From assembly GCA_037381915.1 (NCBI GenBank), contig JARRQJ010000002.1:1-64000 (forward strand): a DNA stretch of 64,000 nt, written 5' to 3'. Under the pieces are notes generated by a model that was not told the DNA's origin, made no database searches, and saw only the letters and a program-made list of their open reading frames with translations. This DNA is from JARRQJ01 sp037381915. Lineage in GTDB: Bacteria; Pseudomonadota; Gammaproteobacteria; DRLM01. Below are positions 34,919 through 44,290 of this stretch, one piece after another (positions within the stretch are counted from its first letter, which is position 1; every line of letters starts with the position of its first letter). The position numbers and the translations under genes are program-made.

Positions 34919-35491
34919 ATGGCGCAAGCCACGAAAAAAATGCGCAAGAAGACCTCACCCCGCCGGAGCAGACCCGTCCCGGGTTGGGCGTGGTTACTGG
35001 CCGGCCTCACCATCGGCTTGTCCATCGCCTATTTCACTTCACCCCGCGATCGCACCAAACATGCCCCGGCGCCGCCGCTCGGCGGCGGCCAGGCACCGGC
35101 CGCGGCGAATCGGGAGCATGCCGCCGTGCTTGCCAAACCGGCTGACAAGCAGTCCAAACAACATTTCGATTTTTATACCATCCTTCCCGAAATGGAGGTC
35201 GTGGTGCCGGACGTTCGCGACAACAAGGGTCAGACGGCCCCGGTTGACAAGCCGGGGACGTATATCCTGCAGGCGGGATCGTTTCGCAGTTTCTCTGAAG
35301 CCGACAGTCTTAAGGCCCAGATGGCTCTGCTCGGGGTGGAAGCCAAGATCGACACCGTTACCGTCAACAATACCGATACCTGGCACCGGGTAAGGGTGGG
35401 GCCCTATCAGGACTTGCGGGAATTGAACAAGATCCGTACCCGGCTGCTCAACAACAACATCAATGGCATACTGCTCAAGATCAACAGGTGA
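34919..35491 (+). CDS. SPOR domain-containing membrane-anchored protein (FtsN-like)
   Basis: The 190-residue protein has a short basic cytoplasmic tail, one transmembrane helix (about 22-42, 'WAWLLAGLTIGLSIAYF'), a Pro/Ala-rich linker, and a C-terminal SPOR domain beginning 'GTYILQAGSFRSFSEADSLK' and ending 'NINGILLKINR'. SPOR domains bind denuded glycan strands at division sites, as in FtsN. The gene starts three bases after argS, an arrangement (argS followed by a SPOR/FtsN protein) seen in many gammaproteobacteria. Confidence 0.92.
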   Translation: MAQATKKMRKKTSPRRSRPVPGWAWLLAGLTIGLSIAYFTSPRDRTKHAPAPPLGGGQAPAAANREHAAVLAKPADKQSKQHFDFYTILPEMEVVVPDVRDNKGQTAPVDKPGTYILQAGSFRSFSEADSLKAQMALLGVEAKIDTVTVNNTDTWHRVRVGPYQDLRELNKIRTRLLNNNINGILLKINR

Positions 35492-35509
35492 ACAGGACAC
35501 AGCGGCGCC

Positions 35510-35857
35510 ATGAAGATCCGGCTGAAACGCGTCTATGACCCGCCGACCCCTGAAGACGGTTACCGGGTGTTGGTGGACCGCATCTGGCCGCGCGGCCTGG
35601 GCAAGGACCGGGCCAAGATTGATCTATGGCTGAAGGACATCGCGCCCTCCACGGCCCTACGCCGCTGGTTCAACCATGATCCGGAGAAATGGCATGAATT
35701 CGAGAGACGCTATCGCCGGGAACTGGCAGGTCTCTCGGACCTGCTGGATCAGGTGAAAGGGCGGGCAAAAGCATCGCGGGTCACGCTGCTCTACGCGGCG
35801 AAAAACACCCGATACAACAACGCCGTGGCGCTGAAGTCGTTCCTGGAGTCAGAATAA
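35510..35857 (+). CDS. DUF488 (YeaO-like) protein
   Basis: The 115-residue protein starts MKIRLKRVYDPPTPEDGYRV and contains 'VDRIWPRGLGKDRAKIDLWLKDIAPS' and 'LRRWFNHDPEKWHEFERRY', the hallmarks of the DUF488 YeaO subgroup, ending 'LLYAAKNTRYNNAVALKSFL'. The family is cytoplasmic with no established activity. It follows the SPOR gene by 18 bases and is convergent with the alpha-E gene, so this is probably the end of the priA/argS run. Confidence 0.9.
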   Translation: MKIRLKRVYDPPTPEDGYRVLVDRIWPRGLGKDRAKIDLWLKDIAPSTALRRWFNHDPEKWHEFERRYRRELAGLSDLLDQVKGRAKASRVTLLYAAKNTRYNNAVALKSFLESE

Positions 35858-35869
35858 GGCTCGGGAATG

Positions 35870-36814
35870 CTATGCGGTCGCGGGCAGGGCGGTGGAAAAA
35901 TAGGTGGCGCTGATCTGATCATGCACCTCCGCAAGATGGGCCTGCAGTTCATCCATAAAGTGATGTAGTTCCACCGGGTTCAAGCGTTCCGGCTTCGAGT
36001 CCGACACCAAGCGCTGCAGCTGCGTTATCAGGCGCAGCGGGGCGTCGTTGCGCGGCAGGTCGCGCAGGCAACTCTCCACCTCGCACACCGTATGGTAGAA
36101 GGCGCGGGGAAAACGCCTGTCTTGAATCAGAAACCTCAAGACGTCGGGACGCCGCACCCGCACCTGCATGGTGCGACGATACATTTGGTAGCCGGTGAGA
36201 GATTTCAACACGCTCATCCATTGGATGTTCTCGAACGGTGCCAGATCCGAGGCCTGCTCCGCCAGGAGATTCGCCGAACGGACGTCGATAATCCGGGTGG
36301 TCATGTCGGCGCGCTCCAGATTGCGCCCCACGCGCAGGAAATCATAACCGGCATCGTGATTCATGGTGCCCGCCAGCATCCCGGTGATGGTCTGGGTGCC
36401 GAGGATGGCCCAGCGCAAATAGTCGTAACGTCCCTGGCGCGACAGGCCGAGCTGGAGGTTACTCTTGCACCTCATGTACAGATGGTTGATCTGCTCCCAG
36501 GCCTCGCGGGGGATTATGTCGCGGATGGTGCGGGCGTTTTCCCGCGCACTGTCGAGGGAACGGATGACGGAACCGGGGTTATTAACGTCGCCCACCAGAA
36601 ATTTCACCACGGTGCGTTCGTCGGCCGCCGCGTGGCGCTCATTGAACAAGGCGCTGGAACCGGTGATGTCCGCCAGTGCCCCCCATTCGAAGGGGATTTT
36701 CTTGGGCAGATCCAACACCAGGTTACTGGTGACGTTGATCAGGCGCGCGGTGTTCTCGGCGCGTTCGATGTAGCGGGCCAGCCAATAGATGTTTTCGGCG
36801 ACGCGCGACAACAT
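35870..36814 (-). CDS. Alpha-E domain-containing protein
   Basis: This 314-residue all-helical protein starts MLSRVAENIYWLARYIERAE and contains 'GTMNHDAGYDFLRVGRNLERADMTTRIIDVR', the standard alpha-E (COG2307) signature with conserved Glu and Arg residues. The family always travels with circularly permuted ATP-grasp enzymes and often with a transglutaminase and the Anbu peptidase, and is predicted to take part in peptide synthesis or tagging. Here it starts two bases after the ATP-grasp stop codon, and Anbu lies divergently upstream. Confidence 0.93.
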   Translation of the reverse strand: MLSRVAENIYWLARYIERAENTARLINVTSNLVLDLPKKIPFEWGALADITGSSALFNERHAAADERTVVKFLVGDVNNPGSVIRSLDSARENARTIRDIIPREAWEQINHLYMRCKSNLQLGLSRQGRYDYLRWAILGTQTITGMLAGTMNHDAGYDFLRVGRNLERADMTTRIIDVRSANLLAEQASDLAPFENIQWMSVLKSLTGYQMYRRTMQVRVRRPDVLRFLIQDRRFPRAFYHTVCEVESCLRDLPRNDAPLRLITQLQRLVSDSKPERLNPVELHHFMDELQAHLAEVHDQISATYFSTALPATA

Positions 36815-36816
36815 GC

Positions 36817-38216
36817 CTATGTCCCCTCGCTGTCAACGATCCAGGTATCCTTGCTGCCGCCTCCCTGCGAGGAATTCACCACCATGGAACCCTTGTTCAG
36901 CGCCACTCGGGTCAGACCGCCGGTGGTGACGTAGGTCTTCTGCCCGGAGAGGATGAAGGGACGCAGGTCGAGATGGCGGGGCTCGACGTGGTCACCCACC
37001 AGGGTCGGCGCCGTCGACAGGGTCAGCAGGGGTTGCGCGATGTAGTTGCGCGGGTCCTTGCGGATCAGCCTGGCGAAGCGTTCCAGTTCCCGGCGCCCGG
37101 CCTGGGGCCCGATCAACATGCCGTAACCGCCCGATTCATTGGCAGGCTTCACCACCAGTTTATCGAGGTGCGCCAGAACGTACTCGCGCTCTTTTAATAA
37201 CGAATCATGCGCGGCACGAAGGCATACACCACCTTGTCGTCCGCTACGCCGGCGCCCGGCGCGTTGGCCAAGGCGACGTTGCCCTGTTTCCAGGCGCGCA
37301 TCAGACCGGGCACGCCCAGCATGGAATCGGGGTGAAACGCCTCCGGATCGAGGAACATGTCGTCGATTCGCCGATAGACAACGTCGACCCGGATCAAACC
37401 CTCCACGGCCCGCATGTACACGCAATCATCGTCGCCCACCACCAGGTCGCGCCCTTCCACCAATTCGGCGCCCATTTGCTGGGCAAGATAGGCGTGCTCG
37501 AAATACGCGGAATTGTAGACGCCGGGGGTCAAGACCACCACCTCCGGCTGAGCCAGTGGCCGCGGCGATATGGCGGCCAGACAATCGTAGAGCTGGGAAG
37601 GATAATCATCCACCGGCAGGATGCTCGCCTCCTGGAACAACTCGGGGAAGACCCGCTTCATCACCTGGCGGTTTTCCAGCATATAGGATACACCGGACGG
37701 CACCCGCAGGTTGTCCTCCAACACATAGACCGTGCCATTCTTGTCCCGCACCAGGTCGGAACCGCAGATATGGGCCCATATCCCCAGAGGCGGGCTGATG
37801 CCAACGCACTGTTCACGGAAATTTTTCGATCCGGCCAGTATCTCCGGGGGAAAGACATTGTCCTTGATGATGCGCTGCTCGTGATAGATATCATCGATAA
37901 ACAGGTTAAGGACCTGGGCGCGTTGCCTGAGACCCGCGTCGATCGTATCCCATTCCGATTTGGCGATGATGCGCGGAATGATATCGAAAGGCCACGCACG
38001 GTCGATGGAGCCGCCCTGCTGGGAATAAACCGTGAAGGTAATGCCCATGAGGCGAATGGCCAACTCCGCCGCCGCCTTGCGCGCCTGAATTTCATCCTCG
38101 GACAGCTGCTTGAGATGCTGGCAGAGAAAACGGGCCGGCGGCCGTGGGCGCCCGCCGCCCCGTATCAATTCGTCGTGCAGACCCTGGGTGGGATATTGTT
38201 TCCAGCGAATCGCCAT
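36817..38216 (-). pseudogene. Circularly permuted ATP-grasp type 2 protein, broken by frame disruption
   Basis: Translation from ATG 38216 (MAIRWKQYPTQGLHDELI) gives about 340 residues of a COG2308 ATP-grasp and stops at a TAA at 37194-37196 right after 'AFVPRMIRY'. The rest of the family sequence ('EYVLAHLDKLVVKPANESGG' to the 'NSSQGGGSKDTW' end) is in the -1 frame down to 36817. The segment normally between them, about 16 residues resembling YLxxxxILPNVPTYLC in relatives (from memory), is missing. So both the frame and a conserved stretch are lost. It is either a natural pseudogene or a sequence/assembly deletion; otherwise the protein is well conserved. It pairs with the alpha-E gene two bases downstream. 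Confidence 0.85.
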
Positions 38217-38324
38217 GGCGTAACTATAGCGCGGAAAGGCCGCCGTTCCCAGACGCACTCTTCTGGACGGGCAAGGCGGCAAGCCTTATGATGGGCGCGA
38301 ATAAAACCGCGGTGCGCGAACGCC

Positions 38325-39068
38325 ATGACCTACTGCCTTGCCATCAAAGTTAACGACGGCCTTATCCTGGCCTCCGATTCACGGACCAACGCCGGGGTTG
38401 ATTACGTCAGCACCTACAGCAAGATGCACGTCTTCGGCAAACCGGGCGAACGCTTCTTCGTACTGCTCACCGCCGGCAATCTCGCCACCACCCAGGCGGT
38501 GGTCAACGTCATCAAGCGCGACCTCGCCAATCCCCACGCCGAACAGAGCCTGAATACGGTGGAATATGGATTCGACGCCGCCCACTACATCGGCGGCATC
38601 AACTATCGCGTGCAACAGGAATATAACGAGCCGCTCAAAACGGCCGGAGCGAGCGCCGAAGCCTCATTCATTCTGGGGGGACAGATCGTCGGCAACCCGC
38701 ACGAAATCTATTTGATCTATCCGCAGGGAAATTATATCGCGGCCTCTCCGGAAACATCCTATCTGCAGATCGGCGAATCAAAGTACGGCAAACCCATTCT
38801 TGACCGCGTGATCACCTTGGAAACCAGCCTGGAAGACGCGGCGCGCTGCGCCTTGGTGTCGCTCGATTCCACCATGCGCTCGAATATCTCCGTCGGCCCT
38901 CCCCTCGAACTTGCATTTTACCGCAAGGATCAACTGGCTTTGGAGCGACACTTGACCCTGGAAAGCAATGCCCCGTTGTTCAGGCGTATCCAACATCGCT
39001 GGAACGAGGGCCTGCGTCGCACCTTTAACAGTCTGCCCCGTTTCGAATGGGAGCCGAAGCGTGATTAA
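38325..39068 (+). CDS. Proteasome-type peptidase Anbu (bacterial proteasome-like beta subunit)
   Basis: The 247-residue protein starts MTYCLAIKVNDGLILASDSR; removal of Met would expose a catalytic threonine as in Ntn hydrolases, with the conserved Asp in 'ASDSRTNAG'. 'LGGQIVGNPHEIYLIYPQGN' and 'YLQIGESKYGKPILDR' are typical of the Anbu/COG3484 family, which forms open-ring or helical assemblies related to HslV and the 20S proteasome. It is divergent from the ATP-grasp/alpha-E genes with 108 bases between, so they probably share a regulatory region. Confidence 0.93.
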   Translation: MTYCLAIKVNDGLILASDSRTNAGVDYVSTYSKMHVFGKPGERFFVLLTAGNLATTQAVVNVIKRDLANPHAEQSLNTVEYGFDAAHYIGGINYRVQQEYNEPLKTAGASAEASFILGGQIVGNPHEIYLIYPQGNYIAASPETSYLQIGESKYGKPILDRVITLETSLEDAARCALVSLDSTMRSNISVGPPLELAFYRKDQLALERHLTLESNAPLFRRIQHRWNEGLRRTFNSLPRFEWEPKRD

Positions 39069-39142
39069 GACGCACGGGCAAGTTGCGACGAGAGAATGGC
39101 GGCCCGACACAAAATCGAACCACAGGGAAACGTAAATGGCGG

Positions 39143-42100
39143 CTAGGCCCCAGGGGCCAGATGCATGCTAGCCAGCCGGTCCAGCGAACCGGGCCGATCG
39201 ATCATATAACCTTGTGCGAAATCCACGCCTATCTCACGTAGCAGCGCGAAAATCTCTTCGCTTTCAACGTATTCCGCCACCACTATCTTCTTCATGAAGT
39301 GCGCGATTTCAGTAATGGATTTGACCACGACGTAATCGCTCGACTCGGCCACCAGGTCCTTGACGAAGCCCCCGTCGATCTTGACCATGTCCACGGGAAG
39401 ATTCTTGAGGTATCCGTAACTTGACATGCCGCTGCCGAAATCGTCGAGCGCGAACCGGCATCCGGCATCCTTGATTCTTTCAATACCCAAGGTGGCGTCG
39501 GACAGACTGGTGACCCCAACCGTTTCGGTCACCTCGAAGCAAATCTTTTCATAAGGGATGCGCACACCCTGCAGTTGCTCCAGGATAAAATCGACGAACC
39601 CTTCTTCATTGAGGGATTCACCGGACAGATTGATGTTGAAACCGGCGATAGCATCGACAACTTCGGCATTATCGTTCATCCATCGCAAGGCTTTGGTGAC
39701 AACGTAGCGATCTACTGTGGACATCTTCCTACTCAGCTCCGCCCACTTGATAAACTCCACAGGGGAAGCGACATCACCCTGTTCGTTCTTGACACCCAGT
39801 AGTATTTCGTAATGCGGATGCAAGCCGCTGTCACCGCCAATCGGCTGAATACGTTGGCATCTGATTTCCAAACTATCCTCTTTGAGGATTCTATCCACGC
39901 TTGCCGCCCACTTCTTTAGCTCAGCCTGATGGCCGCCCCTGGCATGACCTGCATGAAATAACTGCAGTCTGTTTCCACCGGATTCCCTGGCGAAGTTGCG
40001 ACTTGCCTCCGCCGCCTGCATCAACTCATCGACACTGCCGCTACGCGCGCTTATGGGAACTATGCCGACACTCAGACTGATGGAATACTGGTTACCTTCC
40101 CAATCCAATTTATAATTGGCGATGTCTTCTATCTGCCACTCAGCCCAAGCCAACGCATCGTCCAATGAGCACTCCGCGAGCAATACCCCGAATTGATCGC
40201 TGCCCAGCCGGGCGATTTCCGCCTTACCGTCCAGGTCGCGGCCGAGCATTTCTGCGACATTCTTCAGCAGTTCGTCGCCAGCGGCATATCCGCAATTCGC
40301 ATTGATCGCACTGAACTGATCGAGATCGATGTCCAGCAGCGCATGCCGCTTATCGTCGCGTTTTGCATGCATCAGCGCCTCATCGACGCGGCGGGTGAAT
40401 TCACGGCGATTGACCAGATGGGTCAAGGTGTCATGCGTATTTTCATAGACGACCTGCTTGTACAGATTCTGCATAACTGAATATTGGGCACGATCCATGG
40501 CCGGATCCACGGCATTGCCCTGCGGCTCGATCATGCCGACCCGGATCATCCTTGCGACGTCGAAGACGCGCATGACCCTTTCCTGGATGCCGCGCAGATT
40601 GACGAAGACGTACAAGTTTTTATGCTCGTCCATCCAAGCTACCCGCAATCTTTGCGGCTTGCCGGTCGGCGGGGAAAATATTACATCGTCGCCTTCGCGC
40701 AATCTCCGCGCAAACATCAGCCACTTGCGCATTTCACTGTCGGATATTTCCCCGCCCCCGATCGCCTCCGATTCATATACTTCGGGTATAGGTAAATTTT
40801 CCTGACATGTCTTCACCACGTCTTTCACGTTTTCCGCATACGCCATATTCTGGACATTGACAAGCTTGTTTAGCTTGCTTTGGATCGCCGAGAAAATTTC
40901 CACAGCGTTGGACCGTTCCGTCGCAACTTGATCCAGAAGTCTTTCGATGGCTATGCTGATGGAATTCAGTTTCGAATCAGTGTCGTCCTCCTGATAGAAC
41001 TCCAACTGGGCTATGCTGTTGACCACCTGGCGCGCAACATGCGATTGATCAAAGAACAGGCTGGGGTCCTGAAGCGCCAGCTTGAGAACCGGCAGCTCCA
41101 GCTGTTTCAACCATGGTTTTACGCTAGCCGCCACCAATGGATCGTCCTGCATTGAGTCAAGGAGATCACTCGTGACTTCCATCACGCTGCTATCGCGTGG
41201 ATCGATGGCCTTGCCAGTATGATTGTTGTCCTGCGCGTCCAAAGCCGCGAGCACTCGTGACTTGATGGACTCGAGCGGCAGATCTTTGCGTAGCTGTGAC
41301 TGATCACCGTTGACCTGCAGATCGGCGACGGCATCCACCAGTTCCGCAGTACTATAGCGGGCGGTCGCCTCCGCGTCGCCCTGCTGAACACCGGCGGCGA
41401 CGCCGGCGTCCCCAGAACCCGTCGGCCGCTGAGACGCCATCGGCAGCCGCCGCATATCCTGCAAATTTCTTATAAGCTGGTAGAGATGGCCTGGCCATTG
41501 CTGATTTGACGGGACCGGTCCCGCCGCGCTACCCGACTGACCGCTTGGCGCCGGCTGATATGACGCCTCGACCTTCGGATCCCCGGCAGCCGCATGGCGG
41601 AAAGGCCGGCCCCCTTCCGACTTAGTCGGAGAATTCGGCGCCGCACTGGGCTCTGATGAGGCCGACGATTGTGGTTTGCGTGTCGCAGCCTTCGGCTGAG
41701 CCAGGAGTGGAGGCTTGAGGTTCGGTAAGATCCCGCAGTCGACCAGAATCGTATTCAGCTTATCGTATAGACCCGATAGAGTCGGGAACAGCATTTCCCG
41801 CAGGACTTCGTAGCAGATGATATTGATGGCTTCCGGGAATTGGTATTGCCCCAGCGCCACCTGGAAGGATTCCGCAAACAGCGCGGGACCATAGGGATTA
41901 TTGGCTCGGCCGATAGGCATACCGAAAACGGCCGAGAGGCGCTCTTCCAACAGATCCAGATATCCCTTGTTTTGCTCCTCGGCCTTGGTGGCTACCTCGG
42001 ATACGGCCAGCCAGGCCGCCAAATCATCATCTTCGATGAGCGACATCCCTTCCAGGGTGATCTCCTTGGATCTGTGTTCTTGCGATTCCTTATGATTGAT

Positions 42101-42823
42101 CGCATCGGTCACTCGTTCCCGCATATGTTGCTGGAAGTTGGAGCGGAACGCATTAAGAAACTGTGCACTGTTTTGCCTTAGCAGTTCCGAGGCGTCAAAA
42201 TAGCTGTTCTGTAGTTCAGTGCTGACCGAATCTCGTGACAATTCGAGCAGGTGATTCGTCAGGCCTGCACCCAGCTTCTCCAGCATTGAATTCATCGTGT
42301 CCTGGACAATCCGGCCGCAACCGTCAATGACGTCGTCATAACGGCGACCGAGAGCACCCGATTGCTGCGCACCCCGCCTCTTTTTCTTGACTTTCTCAGC
42401 CTGCTTTTTCGCGGCGTCCAGGGATAGCTGCAATGCGATCCGTTGCATCTCCTGCAAGGATTCACGATCCGGATCGATAAAGGCCACCCCCACGCCATCC
42501 TCCACGGCATGGGCGACACGCGCCTGGAACTTCAGCAGCTTCTCCCCGTGCCCATCGGGTACTATGCAATGTACGGTCACCACCTCATCGGTCCCGACGG
42601 CGACAGGTTTGCCGGCGGTATGCTGCGGTTTGTAATGCAACAGCATCCCGCCCAAGCAAAAGTCACGCATCTCGCATGGGATGTGCGTCTTTTGCGACAC
42701 GACCAGCGTCGCCTCCAGCACCAAGGGATATCTCACATAGGTCCGGCGCCCTGTCCCCATGGCGCGCGCTTTGGATCGCCGGGCATCGTAATTGAGATCA
42801 TCAAGTTGCTTTGGGCTGGCCAT
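39143..42823 (-). CDS. PilZ-DUF1631-GGDEF-EAL cyclic-di-GMP protein, GGDEF degenerate
   Basis: This 1226-residue protein has an N-terminal PilZ domain (about 25-130, 'RRTYVRYPLVLEATLV'), a long DUF1631 region (about 165-780), a GGDEF domain from about 800 with the active-site signature altered to 'RLGSDQF' near 866-872, and an EAL domain from about 970. In the EAL domain the signature is 'EILLG', but the catalytic residues of 'NINLSGES', 'FEVTET', 'DDFGSG', 'VKIDGGFVKDL' and 'AQGYMIDRP' are present. So cyclase activity is unlikely, and phosphodiesterase activity is possible. It is transcribed alone. Confidence 0.92.
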   Translation of the reverse strand: MASPKQLDDLNYDARRSKARAMGTGRRTYVRYPLVLEATLVVSQKTHIPCEMRDFCLGGMLLHYKPQHTAGKPVAVGTDEVVTVHCIVPDGHGEKLLKFQARVAHAVEDGVGVAFIDPDRESLQEMQRIALQLSLDAAKKQAEKVKKKRRGAQQSGALGRRYDDVIDGCGRIVQDTMNSMLEKLGAGLTNHLLELSRDSVSTELQNSYFDASELLRQNSAQFLNAFRSNFQQHMRERVTDAINHKESQEHRSKEITLEGMSLIEDDDLAAWLAVSEVATKAEEQNKGYLDLLEERLSAVFGMPIGRANNPYGPALFAESFQVALGQYQFPEAINIICYEVLREMLFPTLSGLYDKLNTILVDCGILPNLKPPLLAQPKAATRKPQSSASSEPSAAPNSPTKSEGGRPFRHAAAGDPKVEASYQPAPSGQSGSAAGPVPSNQQWPGHLYQLIRNLQDMRRLPMASQRPTGSGDAGVAAGVQQGDAEATARYSTAELVDAVADLQVNGDQSQLRKDLPLESIKSRVLAALDAQDNNHTGKAIDPRDSSVMEVTSDLLDSMQDDPLVAASVKPWLKQLELPVLKLALQDPSLFFDQSHVARQVVNSIAQLEFYQEDDTDSKLNSISIAIERLLDQVATERSNAVEIFSAIQSKLNKLVNVQNMAYAENVKDVVKTCQENLPIPEVYESEAIGGGEISDSEMRKWLMFARRLREGDDVIFSPPTGKPQRLRVAWMDEHKNLYVFVNLRGIQERVMRVFDVARMIRVGMIEPQGNAVDPAMDRAQYSVMQNLYKQVVYENTHDTLTHLVNRREFTRRVDEALMHAKRDDKRHALLDIDLDQFSAINANCGYAAGDELLKNVAEMLGRDLDGKAEIARLGSDQFGVLLAECSLDDALAWAEWQIEDIANYKLDWEGNQYSISLSVGIVPISARSGSVDELMQAAEASRNFARESGGNRLQLFHAGHARGGHQAELKKWAASVDRILKEDSLEIRCQRIQPIGGDSGLHPHYEILLGVKNEQGDVASPVEFIKWAELSRKMSTVDRYVVTKALRWMNDNAEVVDAIAGFNINLSGESLNEEGFVDFILEQLQGVRIPYEKICFEVTETVGVTSLSDATLGIERIKDAGCRFALDDFGSGMSSYGYLKNLPVDMVKIDGGFVKDLVAESSDYVVVKSITEIAHFMKKIVVAEYVESEEIFALLREIGVDFAQGYMIDRPGSLDRLASMHLAPGA

Positions 42824-43362
42824 CTATTGAGACATCCCATCGGTGAACGCGTCATGCCGCGCGGCACAATTAGAGCTCAGAGCACACCAAGCCCTGATTT
42901 TCGTTATGATTTCCATCGCTTGGGGACTACGTTGTTTGATACGTTTTTGCTAATCTGTATATCGACTTGCGCGCATTTACCTTTAATTCCTACATCGCTT
43001 GGTGGGCCCCGCGCTGAGATGAGTTGCCGCCAGCGGGTTGGTTTTCCGAATCAAATTCAACCTTCTGAAGAATATATCAAGCGGCTGGGATAAAGATGGC
43101 GACTGATCGCCACGCTTACCCGGCCGGGGTCCGGGACTGAAGCAAGGGGCGAGGATGCACCGCGAGCCTGCATGCTCACCTAGTGGTCCACCTCAGGTCA
43201 CTCTCGCAGCACCATCGTCAAGCAGGTGCCCCAAGGGGGAAATGTGGGCAACCCCCCAAACCACGTCACAAAGCCTATCCTGCTCTGGAAATCAACTATG
43301 GACGCCATCCGGCCAATGGTGGCTTATCATGATGGCCGCGGGTCACGCTGGCGCCAGCCGCG
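42824..43362. other. Intergenic stretch, no gene recognised
   Basis: This 539-bp gap lies upstream of the PilZ-DUF1631 gene and downstream of the cupin gene. A TTGATA / TAATCT pair near 42935-42956 on the plus strand could be a promoter, but no coding frame with a ribosome-binding site follows. A 24-codon frame at 43019-43093 (MSCRQRVGFPNQ...) has no supporting signal. Otherwise nothing identifiable. Confidence 0.35.
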
Positions 43363-43641
43363 TCAAGCAAAGAGGTAGTGCTTACGCACCGCCTGGCGGA
43401 CCTCCCAGGTGCAACTCATCCCCGCTGGAAACGTTACCAGGTCGCCAGCGGCGATATGCACCGGGGCGCCATCGACGGGTGTCACGATGACCTCGCCTTC
43501 GAGCAAATAGCAGGTCTCTCCGCTGTCATAAATCCAAGGAAATGTGGAAATCCCCTTGGTCCAGATGGGCCAGGTAAACACGCCGAGTTTGTCGAGCAAC
43601 TCGGCATCCGGCTTGGAGCGTACGATGATTTCAGGGCTCAT
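43363..43641 (-). CDS. Small cupin protein (cupin_3 type)
   Basis: The 92-residue protein has a single compact beta-barrel cupin: 'KGISTFPWIYDSGETCYLLEGEVIVTP' is motif 1 and 'IAAGDLVTFPAGMSCTWEV' is motif 2. It resembles DUF861/cupin_3 proteins related to ureidoglycine aminohydrolase. Some metal-binding histidines of canonical cupins are absent, so a binding rather than enzymatic role is possible. No operon partner points to a function. Confidence 0.85.
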   Translation of the reverse strand: MSPEIIVRSKPDAELLDKLGVFTWPIWTKGISTFPWIYDSGETCYLLEGEVIVTPVDGAPVHIAAGDLVTFPAGMSCTWEVRQAVRKHYLFA

Positions 43642-43676
43642 GGGTCCGCGGCCGCCCTCTCACGATTTCAGTGTGG

Positions 43677-44210
43677 TTAGAAACGAGTTACAAGCCCCAG
43701 GTTCCAGGCATCTACACGGTAATAACGGTTGTCGAAATAACGCACCCATTCCAGTTGAAAACCGATGGCGTCATTCTGGTACGCCTCCACGCCGAAGCCG
43801 AATGATTTGTTGCTGTCCTTGTCGCGGACGGCCGGCGCTGGATCGGGACCCTTATACTCCCGCGTGCCGTAGCTGATCCCGGCCAAGGCGTACAGCCGTT
43901 TGTTGCCGAACCAACTATTGAGGCACAGAAAGGCGCTGTAAAGATCGACTATTTGCCCCTGCCCGTAGCTGGTGTTGACATTGGATTCCTGGCCGATACT
44001 TCCGCCAAAGTGCGTCTCCAGCGCAAGATGCCTGCTCAGCTCGTAGCCCAGGCGCCCAACCAGTCCCGTGGAACGGTGATCATGGGCGCCGGCCTTGTAT
44101 GTGGAATTCAACATCGCCAGACCGAAGTAGGCCTTATCCCGGGCGAGCGCAACCTGCGGCACCAATGCCATGGCGCATATTATCGGCAGGATCAAGTTGA
44201 GTCTTCTCAT
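43677..44210 (-). CDS. Outer-membrane beta-barrel protein (OmpA/OmpW-like eight-stranded type)
   Basis: The 177-residue protein has a signal peptide ending ALVPQVALARD and then alternating amphipathic strands such as 'YFGLAMLNSTYKAG', 'TGLVGRLGYELSRHLALETHFG' and 'KRLYALAGISYGTREYKG'; it ends in a C-terminal aromatic 'LGLVTRF' typical of BAM-inserted barrels. It fits small beta-barrel porin-like proteins of unknown specificity. ATG 44210 is preferred to 44225, because GGGGATG lies just upstream. Confidence 0.82.
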   Translation of the reverse strand: MRRLNLILPIICAMALVPQVALARDKAYFGLAMLNSTYKAGAHDHRSTGLVGRLGYELSRHLALETHFGGSIGQESNVNTSYGQGQIVDLYSAFLCLNSWFGNKRLYALAGISYGTREYKGPDPAPAVRDKDSNKSFGFGVEAYQNDAIGFQLEWVRYFDNRYYRVDAWNLGLVTRF

Positions 44211-44290
44211 AACATCCCCGTTCATGGCCCAGCGGAACCCACCCCATGAAACCGCGCAAAAGACGGCATGCTCCGCACTCGCGCCAGGGT

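Noticed and set aside
37190..37200. Programmed -1 frameshift in the ATP-grasp gene
   Set aside because: No X XXY YYZ slippery heptamer occurs at the frame change, and a conserved segment is missing, so slippage would not restore a normal protein.
43155..43490. 111-codon plus-strand frame upstream of and opposite the cupin gene
   Set aside because: It partly overlaps the cupin gene in antisense and shows no signal of translation.
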